This document shows positions 8,378-17,406 of a stretch of DNA of 64,000 nt, piece after piece; position 1 is the stretch's first letter, and the number at the start of each line of letters is the position of its first letter. Source of the DNA: Arthrobacter sp. OY3WO11 (GTDB lineage: Bacteria > Actinomycetota > Actinomycetes > Actinomycetales > Micrococcaceae). The stretch is from NCBI RefSeq assembly GCF_001641125.1, contig NZ_LWLP01000001.1, forward strand, positions 3,184,133-3,248,132, given 5' to 3'. The translations under genes and the position numbers were made by a program. The notes beneath the pieces are model-generated. The model was not told where the DNA came from, made no database searches, and saw only the letters and a program-made list of their open reading frames with translations.

Positions 8378-8821
8378 CTACTGGGCGACCTGGGTAATTT
8401 CGAAAGTCTTGGGCTGCTGGGCGGCGTGCGGGTGCTCAGCACCGCGGTACACCTTCAGCTTGCCCAGCTGCTGTGCAGCGAGGGAGTTCTTGGGGAGCAT
8501 GCCCTTGATGGCCTTCTCAACGGCGCGGACCGGGTTGGATTCCAGGAGTTCCGCGTAGTTGACGGAGGTCAGGCCGCCCGGGTAGCCGGAGTGGCGGTAT
8601 GCGCGCTTCTGCTCCAGCTTGGCGCCGGTGAGGGCAACCTTTTCAGCGTTGATGATGATGACGAAGTCGCCCATGTCCATGTGGGACGCAAAGGTGGCCT
8701 TGTGCTTGCCGCGCAGCAGGATTGCGGTCTGGCTCGCGAGACGACCAAGGACAACGTCTGTGGCGTCAATGACGTGCCACTGGCGGTTGATATCGCCGGG
8801 CTTCGGGGTGTACGTACGCAC
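8378..8821 (-). CDS. rplM: 50S ribosomal protein L13
   Basis: An early-assembling large-subunit protein. I use the GTG giving [15 protein letters not shown], preceded by GAGG nine bases upstream; this yields 147 residues, the family length, whereas an upstream ATG would add 19 poorly conserved residues. [15 protein letters not shown] and KGMLPKNSL are family motifs. It is the first gene of the rplM-rpsI pair. Confidence 0.96.
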   Translation of the reverse strand: MRTYTPKPGDINRQWHVIDATDVVLGRLASQTAILLRGKHKATFASHMDMGDFVIIINAEKVALTGAKLEQKRAYRHSGYPGGLTSVNYAELLESNPVRAVEKAIKGMLPKNSLAAQQLGKLKVYRGAEHPHAAQQPKTFEITQVAQ

Positions 8822-9115
8822 GGTGTTTGCCTCGTTCTTGTTCTGGCGTTCTTGTTTAGGTGTCACTAGCTCGTGCACCTACTATCTGCGCGCTACCGGA
8901 ACAGAGGTGAGGGCTCTATGTAACCAGTCATCCTGTGGTTCCGAATGTGCACGTTGAGTAGTTATCCTGCAACCGGATTCTCAAGCGGGCACGCACCATC
9001 GGAATAGGACACGCACAACGACTCCCAAGATTAGCGCGTTAAGGGGTTCAGGGTCAAAATGGGGTAGCCGGAGGTTGCCCAAACACCTGACGGCCTGACG
9101 GACGCAGGGGGTCGC
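8822..9115. other. Divergent intergenic region rplM / prepilin peptidase
   Basis: This must hold the promoters for rplM (minus) and for the prepilin peptidase gene (plus). On the minus strand TGGTTACAT near 8920 resembles an extended -10 box, and on the plus strand CAAAAT at 9054-9059 is a weak -10 candidate. No tRNA or small gene was found. Confidence 0.4.
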
Positions 9116-9781
9116 GTGGTTGCATCGGGTATAGACGGTTCCATCGCGTGGCTGCTGGTCACCGCAGCCGCCCTCTTAGGGCTAGTCCTCTCCCCCCTTG
9201 CCGAGACCCTCATTGCCAAGCGACTTCCCCGGCTGGGCGGCCTTCCTACTGTCCCTGTCAGAATTACGACGGCGGCAATTACCGCCGTTCTTTGCGTCGC
9301 CTTTAGTTTGCGGTTCGGCCTGGGATTTGCCCTGCCGGCTTTCCTGTTCCTGGCAATCCTCGGCGTGCAGCTGTCCCGGATTGATATCGAGTTGCATTTG
9401 CTGCCCAACCCGCTCGTGCTCATACTGCTTGCCGGCGGCTTCCTGCTATTGCTAATGCCAGGGTTTCTTAATACGCAGGCCGATGACCTGCTTCGCGCGG
9501 CACTCGGAGCCCTGATTCTGTTTACTGGCTACCTCACCTTGGGCCTTCTTTCCCCGGGCGCCATCGGCATGGGCGATGTAAAGCTCGCGGCTCCCGTCGG
9601 CCTGTACCTCGGGTACCTAGGCTGGAGCCATCTCCTCTATGGAGGCCTGTTGGGGTTCATTCTCAATGGCGTGGTCACGGCGTTGCTTCTTAGCAGAAAA
9701 GGCCGGAAAAAAGCGTCAGAAGTGGCCCATGGGCCGTCCATGCTCGGTGCTCTCGCTGGGGCCAGCCTCTTCATTCTGTAG
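9116..9781 (+). CDS. tadV: Prepilin peptidase, A24 aspartyl family (TadV/CpaA-like)
   Basis: A membrane aspartyl protease expected to cleave the leader of Flp pilin and of the pseudopilins TadE/TadG. The two catalytic aspartates are visible in SRIDIELHLLPN (the first, in the D-xxxxx-PN pattern) and GAIGMGDVK (the GxGD motif). The protein is nearly all membrane, about six to seven segments, and lacks the N-terminal methylase domain of PilD. The GTG start is preceded by AGGGGG at five bases. It is the only prepilin peptidase gene in the window and stands ahead of the first of two pilus loci, so it may serve both. Its base composition is lower in GC than the second locus. Confidence 0.88.
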   Translation: MVASGIDGSIAWLLVTAAALLGLVLSPLAETLIAKRLPRLGGLPTVPVRITTAAITAVLCVAFSLRFGLGFALPAFLFLAILGVQLSRIDIELHLLPNPLVLILLAGGFLLLLMPGFLNTQADDLLRAALGALILFTGYLTLGLLSPGAIGMGDVKLAAPVGLYLGYLGWSHLLYGGLLGFILNGVVTALLLSRKGRKKASEVAHGPSMLGALAGASLFIL

Positions 9782-9848
9782 CCCTCTATCTAGCGCGAGT
9801 CCAGGCGCTCCCTATGCCTGGGTGCCTCTTTCCAAGTAGTAGGCCACT

Positions 9849-9925
9849 GTACTCGCCTGCCTACTTGAGTACCTCCCCCATCTTTCGAGTACGTACTTTT
9901 GGCGCCCCTTGAAAAAGTCGAGTAC
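9849..9925. promoter_or_regulatory. Repeated GAGTAC boxes upstream of the first flp gene
   Basis: GTACTC at 9849 and GAGTAC at 9867 form an inverted pair spaced by 12 bases; GAGTAC recurs at 9887 (as GAGTACGTAC) and 9920. The boxes sit upstream of the candidate -35 site and could bind a regulator. No such cluster was seen before the second flp gene. Confidence 0.4.
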
Positions 9926-9934
9926 CACTACGCA

Positions 9935-9964
9935 TTGTTGTCATTACCCACCGACTGACAATCT
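9935..9964 (+). promoter_or_regulatory. Candidate promoter of tad locus 1
   Basis: TTGTTG and CAATCT with an 18-base spacer, about 100 bases before the flp start. It resembles a sigma-70-type promoter with one or two mismatches per box. Confidence 0.4.
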
Positions 9965-10060
9965 CTTCTTAGCGAAGTCCAGCCGCTAAGGAATTACGGG
10001 GGCAGCTGGAAATTCGTTGAATCAAATAAAACCCATTTCACCGAATTAAAGGAAATTACA

Positions 10061-10255
10061 ATGACTTCTCTCATGGTCTCAATGACTGCTTTCATCGCCG
10101 GCATCAAGGAGCGCTTCGAATCCGAAAAGGGCGCAACGATGGTGGAATACGGCCTGATGGTTGCTCTCATCGCCATCATCGTCGCCGGTGGCGCCACAAT
10201 CCTGGGCCAGGGCATCGACGACCTGTTCGTGGCCGTCGACGGTCAGCTTCCCTAG
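10061..10255 (+). CDS. flp: Flp-type pilin, tad locus 1
   Basis: The major pilin subunit of a tight-adherence pilus. After a short leader (ESEKG) comes ATMVEYGLMVALIAIIVAGG: cleavage after Gly would leave Glu at +5 and Tyr at +6, the Flp signature, followed by one hydrophobic segment. The 64-residue precursor is typical. AAGGAAA precedes the ATG. It should be exported unfolded, processed by the A24 peptidase encoded upstream, and polymerised by TadA/B/C. A long A/T-rich leader sits before it. Confidence 0.93.
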   Translation: MTSLMVSMTAFIAGIKERFESEKGATMVEYGLMVALIAIIVAGGATILGQGIDDLFVAVDGQLP

Positions 10256-10368
10256 TTCATCCGCACTTGCTTTGGCGCCGGCCTTATGCCGGCGCCAAAG
10301 CATATTAAAGCCTTTCAAAGTAGTAGCGGACGCCGTTCCGTTACGAAATAACAGTCCGGGGAGCGGTC

Positions 10369-10776
10369 TTGAAACCGAAACAAAGCGAGCGTGGTGCAGT
10401 AGCCGTGGAAATGGCAATCCTTCTCCCACTGCTGCTCTTAATTCTCATCGGCACTATGGAGTTCGGTCGTGTGTTCAACGTTCAGAATTCATTGACTCAG
10501 GCAGCACGTGAAGGTGCCCGTCACGGTGCCATCAATTACAACAAGGCCAGCCTCGACGTCGAAGGCACCTCCCTAGCAGCAGCACCTTCTTTGAATGGGC
10601 TAGGTGTCGCAGTCGCCCATAACGCGGCTAGCTGCGGACCAAATTTGAATATCGAGGTAACAACAACCGTTGTTCTGCCCAGCATGTCCGGCTTTCTGGA
10701 TTCGGGATGGTTTGGGACAGCTGGGATCTTTCCAATGACTCTCACAGGCGTAGGAGTAATGAGATGCGGCGGCTAA
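10369..10776 (+). CDS. tadE: TadE-like minor pilin/pseudopilin, locus 1
   Basis: A membrane-anchored pseudopilin. SERGAVAVEMAILLPLLLL has a processing site after Gly with Glu at +5, followed by a hydrophobic helix and FGRVFNVQNSLTQAAREGAR, the TadE signature. The C-terminal domain (about 90 residues) is extracellular and ends in a Cys-Gly-Gly sequence shared with the second-locus copy. The start is TTG with GGGGAG six bases upstream. The stop overlaps the start of the next gene by 13 bases. Confidence 0.88.
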   Translation: MKPKQSERGAVAVEMAILLPLLLLILIGTMEFGRVFNVQNSLTQAAREGARHGAINYNKASLDVEGTSLAAAPSLNGLGVAVAHNAASCGPNLNIEVTTTVVLPSMSGFLDSGWFGTAGIFPMTLTGVGVMRCGG

Positions 10777-11810
10777 AAGCGTTCCACGTTTCCCCGAAAG
10801 AGGCCGCCAACAAGGAGCGCGGTGCAGCAGCAGTACTTGTTGCGCTTTCCATGGTCGTACTACTAGGTTTTTCCGCGCTCGCAGTCGACGTCGGAGCCAT
10901 GTATGCAGAAAAGGCTCAACTGCAAAACGGCGCTGACGCCACGGCATTGGCAATCGCCGGCCAGTGCGCCAAGGGCGTTAGTTGCCCGGCGGCTATGTCT
11001 GATCCCAACAACCGTCTGGCCAGCGCGAATGCCAACGACGATTCCAGTGGAACCTTCTCGGTCACCCAGCCCACCACATCGAGCGTTCGGGTTGAAACCA
11101 ACGCGCAGGCTGCCGGCTCCACGGACGATAGTTTCGCCCTGTACTTCGCGCGGGTCTTGGGCCACACATCCAGCGTTATCCACGCAACCGCCGTAGCATC
11201 CTGGGGAGCCCCATCCTCGGCGACAACGTTGCCCTGGACCATCAGCCAATGTGTCTTCGAACAGTACCTTTCACCCTCGCAACTGGCGGAGCTGAATTCG
11301 ACCGGCAGCTTCACGGGTGATCCCACTCCCACACATGTCTTGTTGCGATATGACGAGAACGCTCCTGACTATCCCGGGTGCGTGCCTCAGAACGGATACG
11401 CGGAAGGTGGTTTTGGTTGGCTGGACCGGGACACTGGGTGCTCGGCAGATATTGACCTCGCAGCGGCCGAAGTAGGCAATGATCCGGGCAACGACTTCCC
11501 GAGTGAATGCACCGGCATAATTGCCGCTCTTATGGATGAACCGATACTCGTCCCTATCTTCAGCACTGCAAGTGGGACGGGGCAGCACGCAACGTATGGC
11601 CTTGTCGGCTTCATCGCATTTCAAGTCACTGGATACAAGTTTGGCGGCGGTCCCTCCTTAACGAATCTGGACCCCGTGGCACCCGAATGCACAGGCAATT
11701 GCCGCGGCATCCAGGGTTTCTTCACCCGCTACGTTTCCCTCGCCGAAGGACTGGCAGCGAGCGGTGGGGCACCGAACCTCGGGGCAACCGAAGTTTGGCT
11801 CTCGGAGTAG
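10764..11810 (+). CDS. tadG: TadG-like pilus assembly protein, locus 1
   Basis: A surface-exposed protein with one N-terminal membrane helix, KERGAAAVLVALSMVVLLGF, and then AVDVGAMYAEKAQLQNGADA, the Flp-assembly TadG motif. A glycine precedes the hydrophobic stretch as in pilins, but position +5 is Leu, not Glu. The C-terminal part has several cysteines (for example CSADIDLAA, CTGNCRGIQGFF) that could form disulfides. I start at the ATG giving MRRLKAFH, 13 bases inside tadE, with a GGAG site upstream; this matches the junction in the second locus. Length 348 residues. Confidence 0.85.
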   Translation: MRRLKAFHVSPKEAANKERGAAAVLVALSMVVLLGFSALAVDVGAMYAEKAQLQNGADATALAIAGQCAKGVSCPAAMSDPNNRLASANANDDSSGTFSVTQPTTSSVRVETNAQAAGSTDDSFALYFARVLGHTSSVIHATAVASWGAPSSATTLPWTISQCVFEQYLSPSQLAELNSTGSFTGDPTPTHVLLRYDENAPDYPGCVPQNGYAEGGFGWLDRDTGCSADIDLAAAEVGNDPGNDFPSECTGIIAALMDEPILVPIFSTASGTGQHATYGLVGFIAFQVTGYKFGGGPSLTNLDPVAPECTGNCRGIQGFFTRYVSLAEGLAASGGAPNLGATEVWLSE

Positions 11811-11861
11811 CCATTAGGCTCTCCGCTCTCGAAGCAGCATGAAATCTGAAGGAGTAATCAA

Positions 11862-12644
11862 GTGAAATCACGCCTACTGGGAGGCATCGCGGCGCTGGTA
11901 CTGGCCGTCATAGGAACAGCACTTCTCGTCGTTTACGTACAGGGTGCAGACAACAGGGCAGCGCAGGGACTCGACCCCGTCAGCGTATTTGTCGTCAAGG
12001 AGCCAGTACCCGCCGGGACAAAAGCAGAGGAACTGAATAACTACGTTGAATTGGCAGCTATCCCGCAGTCAGCAGTACCGGAAGGGGCGCTGGAAGACCT
12101 CAGCGACCAGACAGGCAAAGTTACATCCGTTGCCCTTGAACCAGGTGAGCAACTCCTCACCTCACGGCTGGTGGACCCTCGCGAGCTGGTGCCAGGGACC
12201 GTCCCCGTCCCCGACGGAATGGAGGAGGTGACGCTTCTGCTCTCACCGGAACGGCTCCTGGGCGGACGTATTGAAGCGGGCGACACAGTAACCGTCTACA
12301 CCTCTTTCAAGTCTGAAGATGACATGCCAGCAGGTGCGCCCGTTCCAGAAGAAGTCAAAGGCTGGAAGCAGTCCACAGGCCTTCTGTTCCACGACGTGCT
12401 GGTTACGGCAGTCCAGAAGGCCGCGCCCGAGACCGAAAAGACTGGAAACGCAAACCAGTCGGCAACAGCGGGAAGCGCCGTCGAAATGCCCAACGGATCT
12501 GCATTTGTCACAGTCGCGAGGACCGACGCAGACGCCGCCAAACTGGTCTTTGGAGCAGAATTCGGCACCATCTGGCTGGCCAAGCAGACTGACACCAGCA
12601 CCAAGAGCGACCCCCCGGTTACGACCTTTGGAGGGCTGTACTAA
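11862..12644 (+). CDS. cpaB: CpaB/RcpC-like pilus assembly protein with SAF domain, locus 1
   Basis: One N-terminal membrane helix (about residues 5-27) is followed by a SAF domain (about 38-105, VFVVKEPVPAGTKAEELN to LEPGEQLLTSRLV) and an RcpC-type C-terminal domain. In diderms this family works with the secretin; in this monoderm, where no secretin gene is present, it probably guides the pilus across the wall. The GTG start has AAGGAG eight bases upstream. The gene overlaps tadZ by one base. Confidence 0.85.
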   Translation: MKSRLLGGIAALVLAVIGTALLVVYVQGADNRAAQGLDPVSVFVVKEPVPAGTKAEELNNYVELAAIPQSAVPEGALEDLSDQTGKVTSVALEPGEQLLTSRLVDPRELVPGTVPVPDGMEEVTLLLSPERLLGGRIEAGDTVTVYTSFKSEDDMPAGAPVPEEVKGWKQSTGLLFHDVLVTAVQKAAPETEKTGNANQSATAGSAVEMPNGSAFVTVARTDADAAKLVFGAEFGTIWLAKQTDTSTKSDPPVTTFGGLY

Positions 12645-13843
12645 TGAGCCGTTTCGTCGCCATCACTGCAGTACGGGACTTTGAAGGACGAGTTCGGCAA
12701 GCCATCACCGGTGCACTGCACGGCGAGCTGCAGACGCTTTCTCCGGAGGTCCTGGCAGGAGGACCGGAAGACGTATTGAGGCAGCTCTCGGGCGCCCAGC
12801 CGGAGGTCCTGCTCCTGGGCCCCGGCGTTGCCCCGGACGACGCTCTGAAACTTGCAACCGTCTTCGACCTCCAATACCCGGAAGTCAGCCTGCTGCTCAT
12901 TGCAGAACCAAGCCCCGACCTTGTACTCCGCGCCATGCACGCTGGGATCAGGGACGTTGTGACTCCGGAGATCGTGGTCAACGATCTTCGGGTGCTTCTG
13001 GAGCGCGCGTGCCTGGCAGCGGCCAGCCGGCGCAGAGGAATGGCACCGGCAGCTGAATCGGGGCAGGAGAGGGGCCGTGTCATAGCGGTGATGTCCCCTA
13101 AAGGCGGCGTCGGCAAGACGACTGTCGCGACCAACCTTGCTATTGGGCTCGGCAAAGTAGCGCCAATGGGTGTAGTCATCGTGGATCTCGACCTTCAGTT
13201 TGGCGATGTGGCTTCCGGCCTCCTTTTGGAGCCAGAACATTGCATAACTGATGCGGTCCACGGCTCTGCCTCCCAGGACTCCATGGTGTTGAAAGCTTTT
13301 TTGACAGTTCATCCTGCCGGCATTTACGCCCTTTGCGCTCCACGGACGCCGGCTGAATCGGATTACATCACGGCGGACCATGTCAGTCGATTGATCAATC
13401 AGTTGGCTGGCGAGTTCAAGTACGTGGTGGTGGATACTGCTCCGGGGCTGGGCGAACACGTACTTGCCACTCTTGAACAAGCAACGGACGGAGTGTGGGT
13501 GTGCGGGATGGACGTCCCGAGTGTTCGTGGCCTCCGCAAGTGCTTCAGCGTACTGAAAGAGCTGCAACTAGTACCGCAAGGAAGACATACAGTCCTTAAC
13601 TTCGCCGACCGCAAGAGCGGCTTGTCTGTCCAGGACGTAGAAGCAACCATTGGGGTCCCTATCGATGCAGTTGTTCCGCGTTCCCGCACGCTGCCGTTCT
13701 CTACTAATCGAGGGGTTCCGGTACTGCAGAGCAACAACAGGGACTCAGCAGCTAAGGGCCTTAAGCGTCTTGTGGACCGCTTTGATCCTCAATGGGTGTC
13801 CTCCCCGCAAAATAAGCTCCATCGAAGGGTGGTTGTATCGTGA
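12644..13843 (+). CDS. tadZ: TadZ/CpaE-like MinD-family ATPase, locus 1
   Basis: Expected to place the pilus machine at its site in the cell. The first 125 residues form an atypical receiver-like domain (PEVLLLGPGVAPDDALKL) without the usual acidic pocket. A MinD/ParA ATPase follows with SPKGGVGKTTVATNLA at residues 151-166 and VDLDLQFGDVASGL as the switch region. 399 residues, with the same domain spacing as the second copy. It overlaps the next gene by four bases, so the operon is translationally coupled. Confidence 0.9.
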   Translation: MSRFVAITAVRDFEGRVRQAITGALHGELQTLSPEVLAGGPEDVLRQLSGAQPEVLLLGPGVAPDDALKLATVFDLQYPEVSLLLIAEPSPDLVLRAMHAGIRDVVTPEIVVNDLRVLLERACLAAASRRRGMAPAAESGQERGRVIAVMSPKGGVGKTTVATNLAIGLGKVAPMGVVIVDLDLQFGDVASGLLLEPEHCITDAVHGSASQDSMVLKAFLTVHPAGIYALCAPRTPAESDYITADHVSRLINQLAGEFKYVVVDTAPGLGEHVLATLEQATDGVWVCGMDVPSVRGLRKCFSVLKELQLVPQGRHTVLNFADRKSGLSVQDVEATIGVPIDAVVPRSRTLPFSTNRGVPVLQSNNRDSAAKGLKRLVDRFDPQWVSSPQNKLHRRVVVS

Positions 13844-15309
13844 GACTCTCAGATCGGCTTTCTAAGCAAAGCAGCGGAGCTGTTGTCACGCCGGCTGAAA
13901 CAACGAGCACGGGGGAAAGGTCGCCCTCCTTTGACGGGGTAGCAGACACGCCCGCCGCACCGTCACGGATGCCGCTTGCCTCGCAGCTTGGTGCGTCCTA
14001 CACCCCGCCAGCGCCAGTCGTCGACGCGCTCGCAGGCCTGAAACAGCGGGCTGCCCTCGCACTTTTCGAAAGGATGGGAACCCGGTTCGGGGATTCCTCG
14101 TCGTCCGAAGAAGAACTGCGCACGTCGGCAGTGGAGGAACTTTCGGCGGTCATTGATGAAGAACAGGTGCCCCTCTCCCCCGAAGAGCGACGGCGGCTCA
14201 TCCGTGAGATTGCCGACGAAGTGATGGGCTACGGTCCGCTCCAGAGACTACTGGAGGACCCGTCTGTCACTGAAATCATGGTTAACCGTTTTGACCAAAT
14301 CTATGTCGAGCGGGGTGGCCATCTAACTTTGACGGGGTCCCAATTCAGCTCCGACGATCACCTGAGAAAAGTCATCGAACGAATTGTCTCCAAGGTGGGC
14401 CGCAGGATTGATGAATCTTCGCCCCTGGTAGACGCCCGCCTCGCAGACGGGTCGAGGGTTAATGCGATCATTCCTCCACTCGCTGTAAACGGCCCATCGC
14501 TCACCATCCGCAAGTTCAGCCATGTCCCGCTCACCGTGCGAAACCTCATTGAGTGGGGTTCGCTAACGGTCGAGATGGCTGAACTCCTTAGTGCCTGCGT
14601 CAGGGCACGGCTCAACATCATCGTTTCTGGTGGTACTGGTACCGGCAAGACCACGCTGTTGAACGTGTTGTCCTCTTTCATTCCGGAAGACGACCGAATC
14701 GTCACCATCGAGGACGCGGTTGAGCTCCAGCTGCAGCAGGACCACGTGGTGCGACTCGAAAGCCGCCCGCCGAATATCGAAGGAAAGGGCGCAATTGGCA
14801 TTCGGGACCTGGTGCGTAACTCCCTCCGCATGAGGCCGGACCGCATCATTGTGGGCGAAGTCCGAGGTGGTGAGTCTTTGGACATGCTGCAAGCCATGAA
14901 CACAGGCCATGATGGATCATTATCCACAGTGCACGCTAACTCGCCCAGGGACGCGATCGCGAGGCTGGAGACCCTGGTACTCATGGCCGGGATGGACCTT
15001 CCGCTTCGGGCAATTCGCGAACAGGTGTCGTCAGCCGTGGACCTCATTGTCCAAGTCACCAGGCTGCGCGACGGAAGCCGTCGCGTAACCCACGTGACCG
15101 AAGTCCAAGGCATGGAAGGCGATATAGTCACCCTCCAGGACGTCTTTCTCTTCGACTACTCAGCAGGAATGGACCTCCAGGGCCGATTCGTGGGCAAGCC
15201 AATTCCGACCGGCATCAGGCCCAGGTTCCTCGACCGTTTCGCGGAGCTTGGAATTGGCGTCTCACCTGCGGTGTTCGGCGCAGACGTGGCGCCCCTCGGG
15301 AGGCGGTAG
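13840..15309 (+). CDS. tadA: TadA/CpaF secretion ATPase, locus 1
   Basis: A hexameric ATPase that powers pilin assembly at the membrane. After a variable 75-residue N-terminus comes the conserved N-terminal domain (GYGPLQRLLEDPSVTEIMVN), the Walker A SGGTGTGKTTLLN (about residues 263-275), an Asp box, and the Walker B/His-box region with RIIVGEVRGGESLD and TGHDGSLSTVHAN. 489 residues. GTG start overlapping tadZ. The core is nearly identical in wording to the second copy, while the N-terminal linkers differ. Confidence 0.94.
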   Translation: MRLSDRLSKQSSGAVVTPAETTSTGERSPSFDGVADTPAAPSRMPLASQLGASYTPPAPVVDALAGLKQRAALALFERMGTRFGDSSSSEEELRTSAVEELSAVIDEEQVPLSPEERRRLIREIADEVMGYGPLQRLLEDPSVTEIMVNRFDQIYVERGGHLTLTGSQFSSDDHLRKVIERIVSKVGRRIDESSPLVDARLADGSRVNAIIPPLAVNGPSLTIRKFSHVPLTVRNLIEWGSLTVEMAELLSACVRARLNIIVSGGTGTGKTTLLNVLSSFIPEDDRIVTIEDAVELQLQQDHVVRLESRPPNIEGKGAIGIRDLVRNSLRMRPDRIIVGEVRGGESLDMLQAMNTGHDGSLSTVHANSPRDAIARLETLVLMAGMDLPLRAIREQVSSAVDLIVQVTRLRDGSRRVTHVTEVQGMEGDIVTLQDVFLFDYSAGMDLQGRFVGKPIPTGIRPRFLDRFAELGIGVSPAVFGADVAPLGRR

Positions 15310-15311
15310 CT

Positions 15312-16256
15312 GTGGAAAGTCCCCTGCTCATCGGGGTGGCAGTCCTCGCGTGCTTCGGCGCACTGGTCATCCTGCTCTTTGTGGTCCTTAAGCCGACAGC
15401 TGGCACGATTCCCTTGGACCGGAGACGTCCGAAAGGCAGCAGCCCCGAGAATTCGTCCCTCAGTAAAGTTTCACAGACGCTGGTCGACAACGTGGACCGG
15501 GCAATAGGCAAGTCCGGCGGTCCCTTCAACCGGGACCTCCTCTACAACGCAGGTGTGAAAATGACGCCGGCGGATTTCACCGTCCTTGTGGCCGTCGCGT
15601 CCGTATTGCTTGGCTTCCTCGGCGCACTGTTCACAAACCCGGTCATAGGTATTCTCCTGGGGGCCGCGGCACCCTTTCTTACCCGCTTGGTTCTGAGCAT
15701 TCGCACCGACAAGCGCCGGGGTAAATTCGAAGCCCAGCTCATTGACACCATCCAGATGCTGATTGGTGGCTTGAGGGCAGGCCACAGCATCATGCGTTCC
15801 CTGGAAGCCGCCGGCTTGGAATCCGATGCGCCCACCTCCGAAGAACTTCTGCGTATTGTCAACGAGACCCGCATAGGCAAGGACCCGGGGCAGGCCTTGG
15901 AGGAAACTGCACAGCGAATGGGCAGTGAGGACTTTGGGTGGATCGGCCAAGCCATACAGATCAACCGCGAGGTCGGCGGCGATCTGGCGGAGGTGCTCGA
16001 GCAAGTCGCGGGAACCATTCGCGAGCGAAGCGAGATCAAGGGCCAGGTGCGTTCACTGAGTGCAGAGGGCAAGATGTCAGCCATCGTGCTCATGGGCATG
16101 CCGGTAGCAGTCGCCACCATACTCTCAGTTATCAACCCTACGTACATGAAAGTGTTCGTGGAGGAGCCGGTAGGAAACATCATGATCGCTGTCAGCGCGG
16201 TCATGTTCGTCATCGGCGGCTTCTGGATGAGCCGCACCGTGAAGATCAAGTTCTAG
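15312..16256 (+). CDS. tadB: TadB pilus inner-membrane platform protein, locus 1
   Basis: A type II secretion F-domain protein that forms the inner-membrane platform with TadC. Membrane segments are at about residues 5-25, 90-130, 255-275 and 285-305. The F domain contains LIGGLRAGHSIMRSLEAAG, ending with the conserved WIGQAIQINREVGGDLAEVL motif. GTG start two bases after the tadA stop. 314 residues, exactly the length of the second copy. Confidence 0.9.
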   Translation: MESPLLIGVAVLACFGALVILLFVVLKPTAGTIPLDRRRPKGSSPENSSLSKVSQTLVDNVDRAIGKSGGPFNRDLLYNAGVKMTPADFTVLVAVASVLLGFLGALFTNPVIGILLGAAAPFLTRLVLSIRTDKRRGKFEAQLIDTIQMLIGGLRAGHSIMRSLEAAGLESDAPTSEELLRIVNETRIGKDPGQALEETAQRMGSEDFGWIGQAIQINREVGGDLAEVLEQVAGTIRERSEIKGQVRSLSAEGKMSAIVLMGMPVAVATILSVINPTYMKVFVEEPVGNIMIAVSAVMFVIGGFWMSRTVKIKF

Positions 16257-16266
16257 GAGGATCGTC

Positions 16267-17145
16267 ATGACACCCATAGCTTGGCTCATCATCGCCGCCG
16301 TGGTTCTTCCTCTCACCTACTTCGCTTGGGTCCTGGCCACGTTGGATCGGAGGGGTGCCTTAGCCATTCAAACCAACTTGGGACAAGGTTTCACTCACAA
16401 TGGGCCGACGGCGACGGCTCGTCCTCCCGCCATGTTAGGTATGGCCAAGCGGCTCACTCCAGGCAGCTACGAAGCGAAGCTGGACCGGTGGCTTGCTTTG
16501 GCTGGACGTCCGGTTTCCATGCCGTTGGAGAAGCTGATCATCGGCAAGCCCATCCTTGCCTTGGCCGGCGCCGTACTTGCGATCCTCGTATTCAGGAGTT
16601 CCCCAACACCTCAGAGCGTCGGCATTGGTTTACTAATCACGGGGCTGGGGTACTTCCTACCGGATCTCCTTATCTACAACAAGGGGATCAAGCGGCAAGA
16701 GGCTATACAGCTGGAATTGCCCAATACCCTGGACCAGATGCTCATTTCCGTGGAAGCGGGACTCGGATTCGAAGCCGCCATGGCTCGCGCGGGTCAGTAC
16801 GGGGAAGGCCCGCTGGCGCAGGAACTCACCCGGACCCTGCAGGACATGCAGGTGGGACGTCCGCGCCAGGAGGCTTATCAGGCCATGGCGGACCGTTCCT
16901 CGGTGGCAGAACTACGCAGCTTCGTCCGAGCGGTGGTTCAGGCCGACAAGTACGGAATCGGTCTGGCTAAGGTTCTCCGGACACAGGCAAAGCAGTCTCG
17001 GGTCAAGCGCCGCCAGCGGGCTGAAGAGAAAGCCATGAAACTTCCCGTCAAAGTCCTCTTCCCGCTGCTGATGTTCATTTTCCCTGTGCTCTTCATCGTT
17101 CTTTTGGGCCCAGCCGTCATCAACATCATGGACACGCTGCTTTAG
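16267..17145 (+). CDS. tadC: TadC pilus inner-membrane platform protein, locus 1
   Basis: The partner of TadB in the platform. The T2SSF domain is marked by NTLDQMLISVEAGLGFEAAM and the basic VKRRQRAEEKAMKLPVKVLF before the last membrane helix. About four membrane segments and 292 residues. AGGAGG precedes the ATG. It is the last gene of locus 1 and is followed by a strong hairpin. Confidence 0.9.
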   Translation: MTPIAWLIIAAVVLPLTYFAWVLATLDRRGALAIQTNLGQGFTHNGPTATARPPAMLGMAKRLTPGSYEAKLDRWLALAGRPVSMPLEKLIIGKPILALAGAVLAILVFRSSPTPQSVGIGLLITGLGYFLPDLLIYNKGIKRQEAIQLELPNTLDQMLISVEAGLGFEAAMARAGQYGEGPLAQELTRTLQDMQVGRPRQEAYQAMADRSSVAELRSFVRAVVQADKYGIGLAKVLRTQAKQSRVKRRQRAEEKAMKLPVKVLFPLLMFIFPVLFIVLLGPAVINIMDTLL

Positions 17146-17182
17146 GATCCATCCTCCCAGCGCCACCAGGCGCCCCAAGTAC

Positions 17183-17217
17183 CGGACCCCCTCGGCACCC
17201 AGAACCGAGGGGGTCCG
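17183..17217 (+). terminator. Terminator of tad locus 1
   Basis: A perfect 13-base stem (CGGACCCCCTCGG and complement, loop CACCCAGAA) followed by CTTGTGTGTT. It separates the two tad operons. Confidence 0.8.
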
Positions 17218-17347
17218 CTTGTGTGTTCACGGACTTGTGAAATCCAGCGTTATCGCAGCGAGGACCCAGCAAAAGCGCAGGAGAAATACACCGTGTAAAG
17301 CCTTTGCGCAGGATGCTCCAAGATCCGGGATTAGTGACAGATCTGCT

Positions 17348-17356
17348 TGCTAACTT
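17348..17356 (+). promoter_or_regulatory. Candidate extended -10 of tad locus 2
   Basis: TGCTAACTT fits the extended -10 form TGN-TANNNT and lies about 50 bases before the second flp gene. No convincing -35 box is seen, and the GAGTAC boxes of locus 1 are absent. Confidence 0.35.
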
Positions 17357-17406
17357 CGTTTCAGTGCTGGTGCAGGGCCAGCCATCCGTCTCGCTCAGGA
17401 GTCAAA

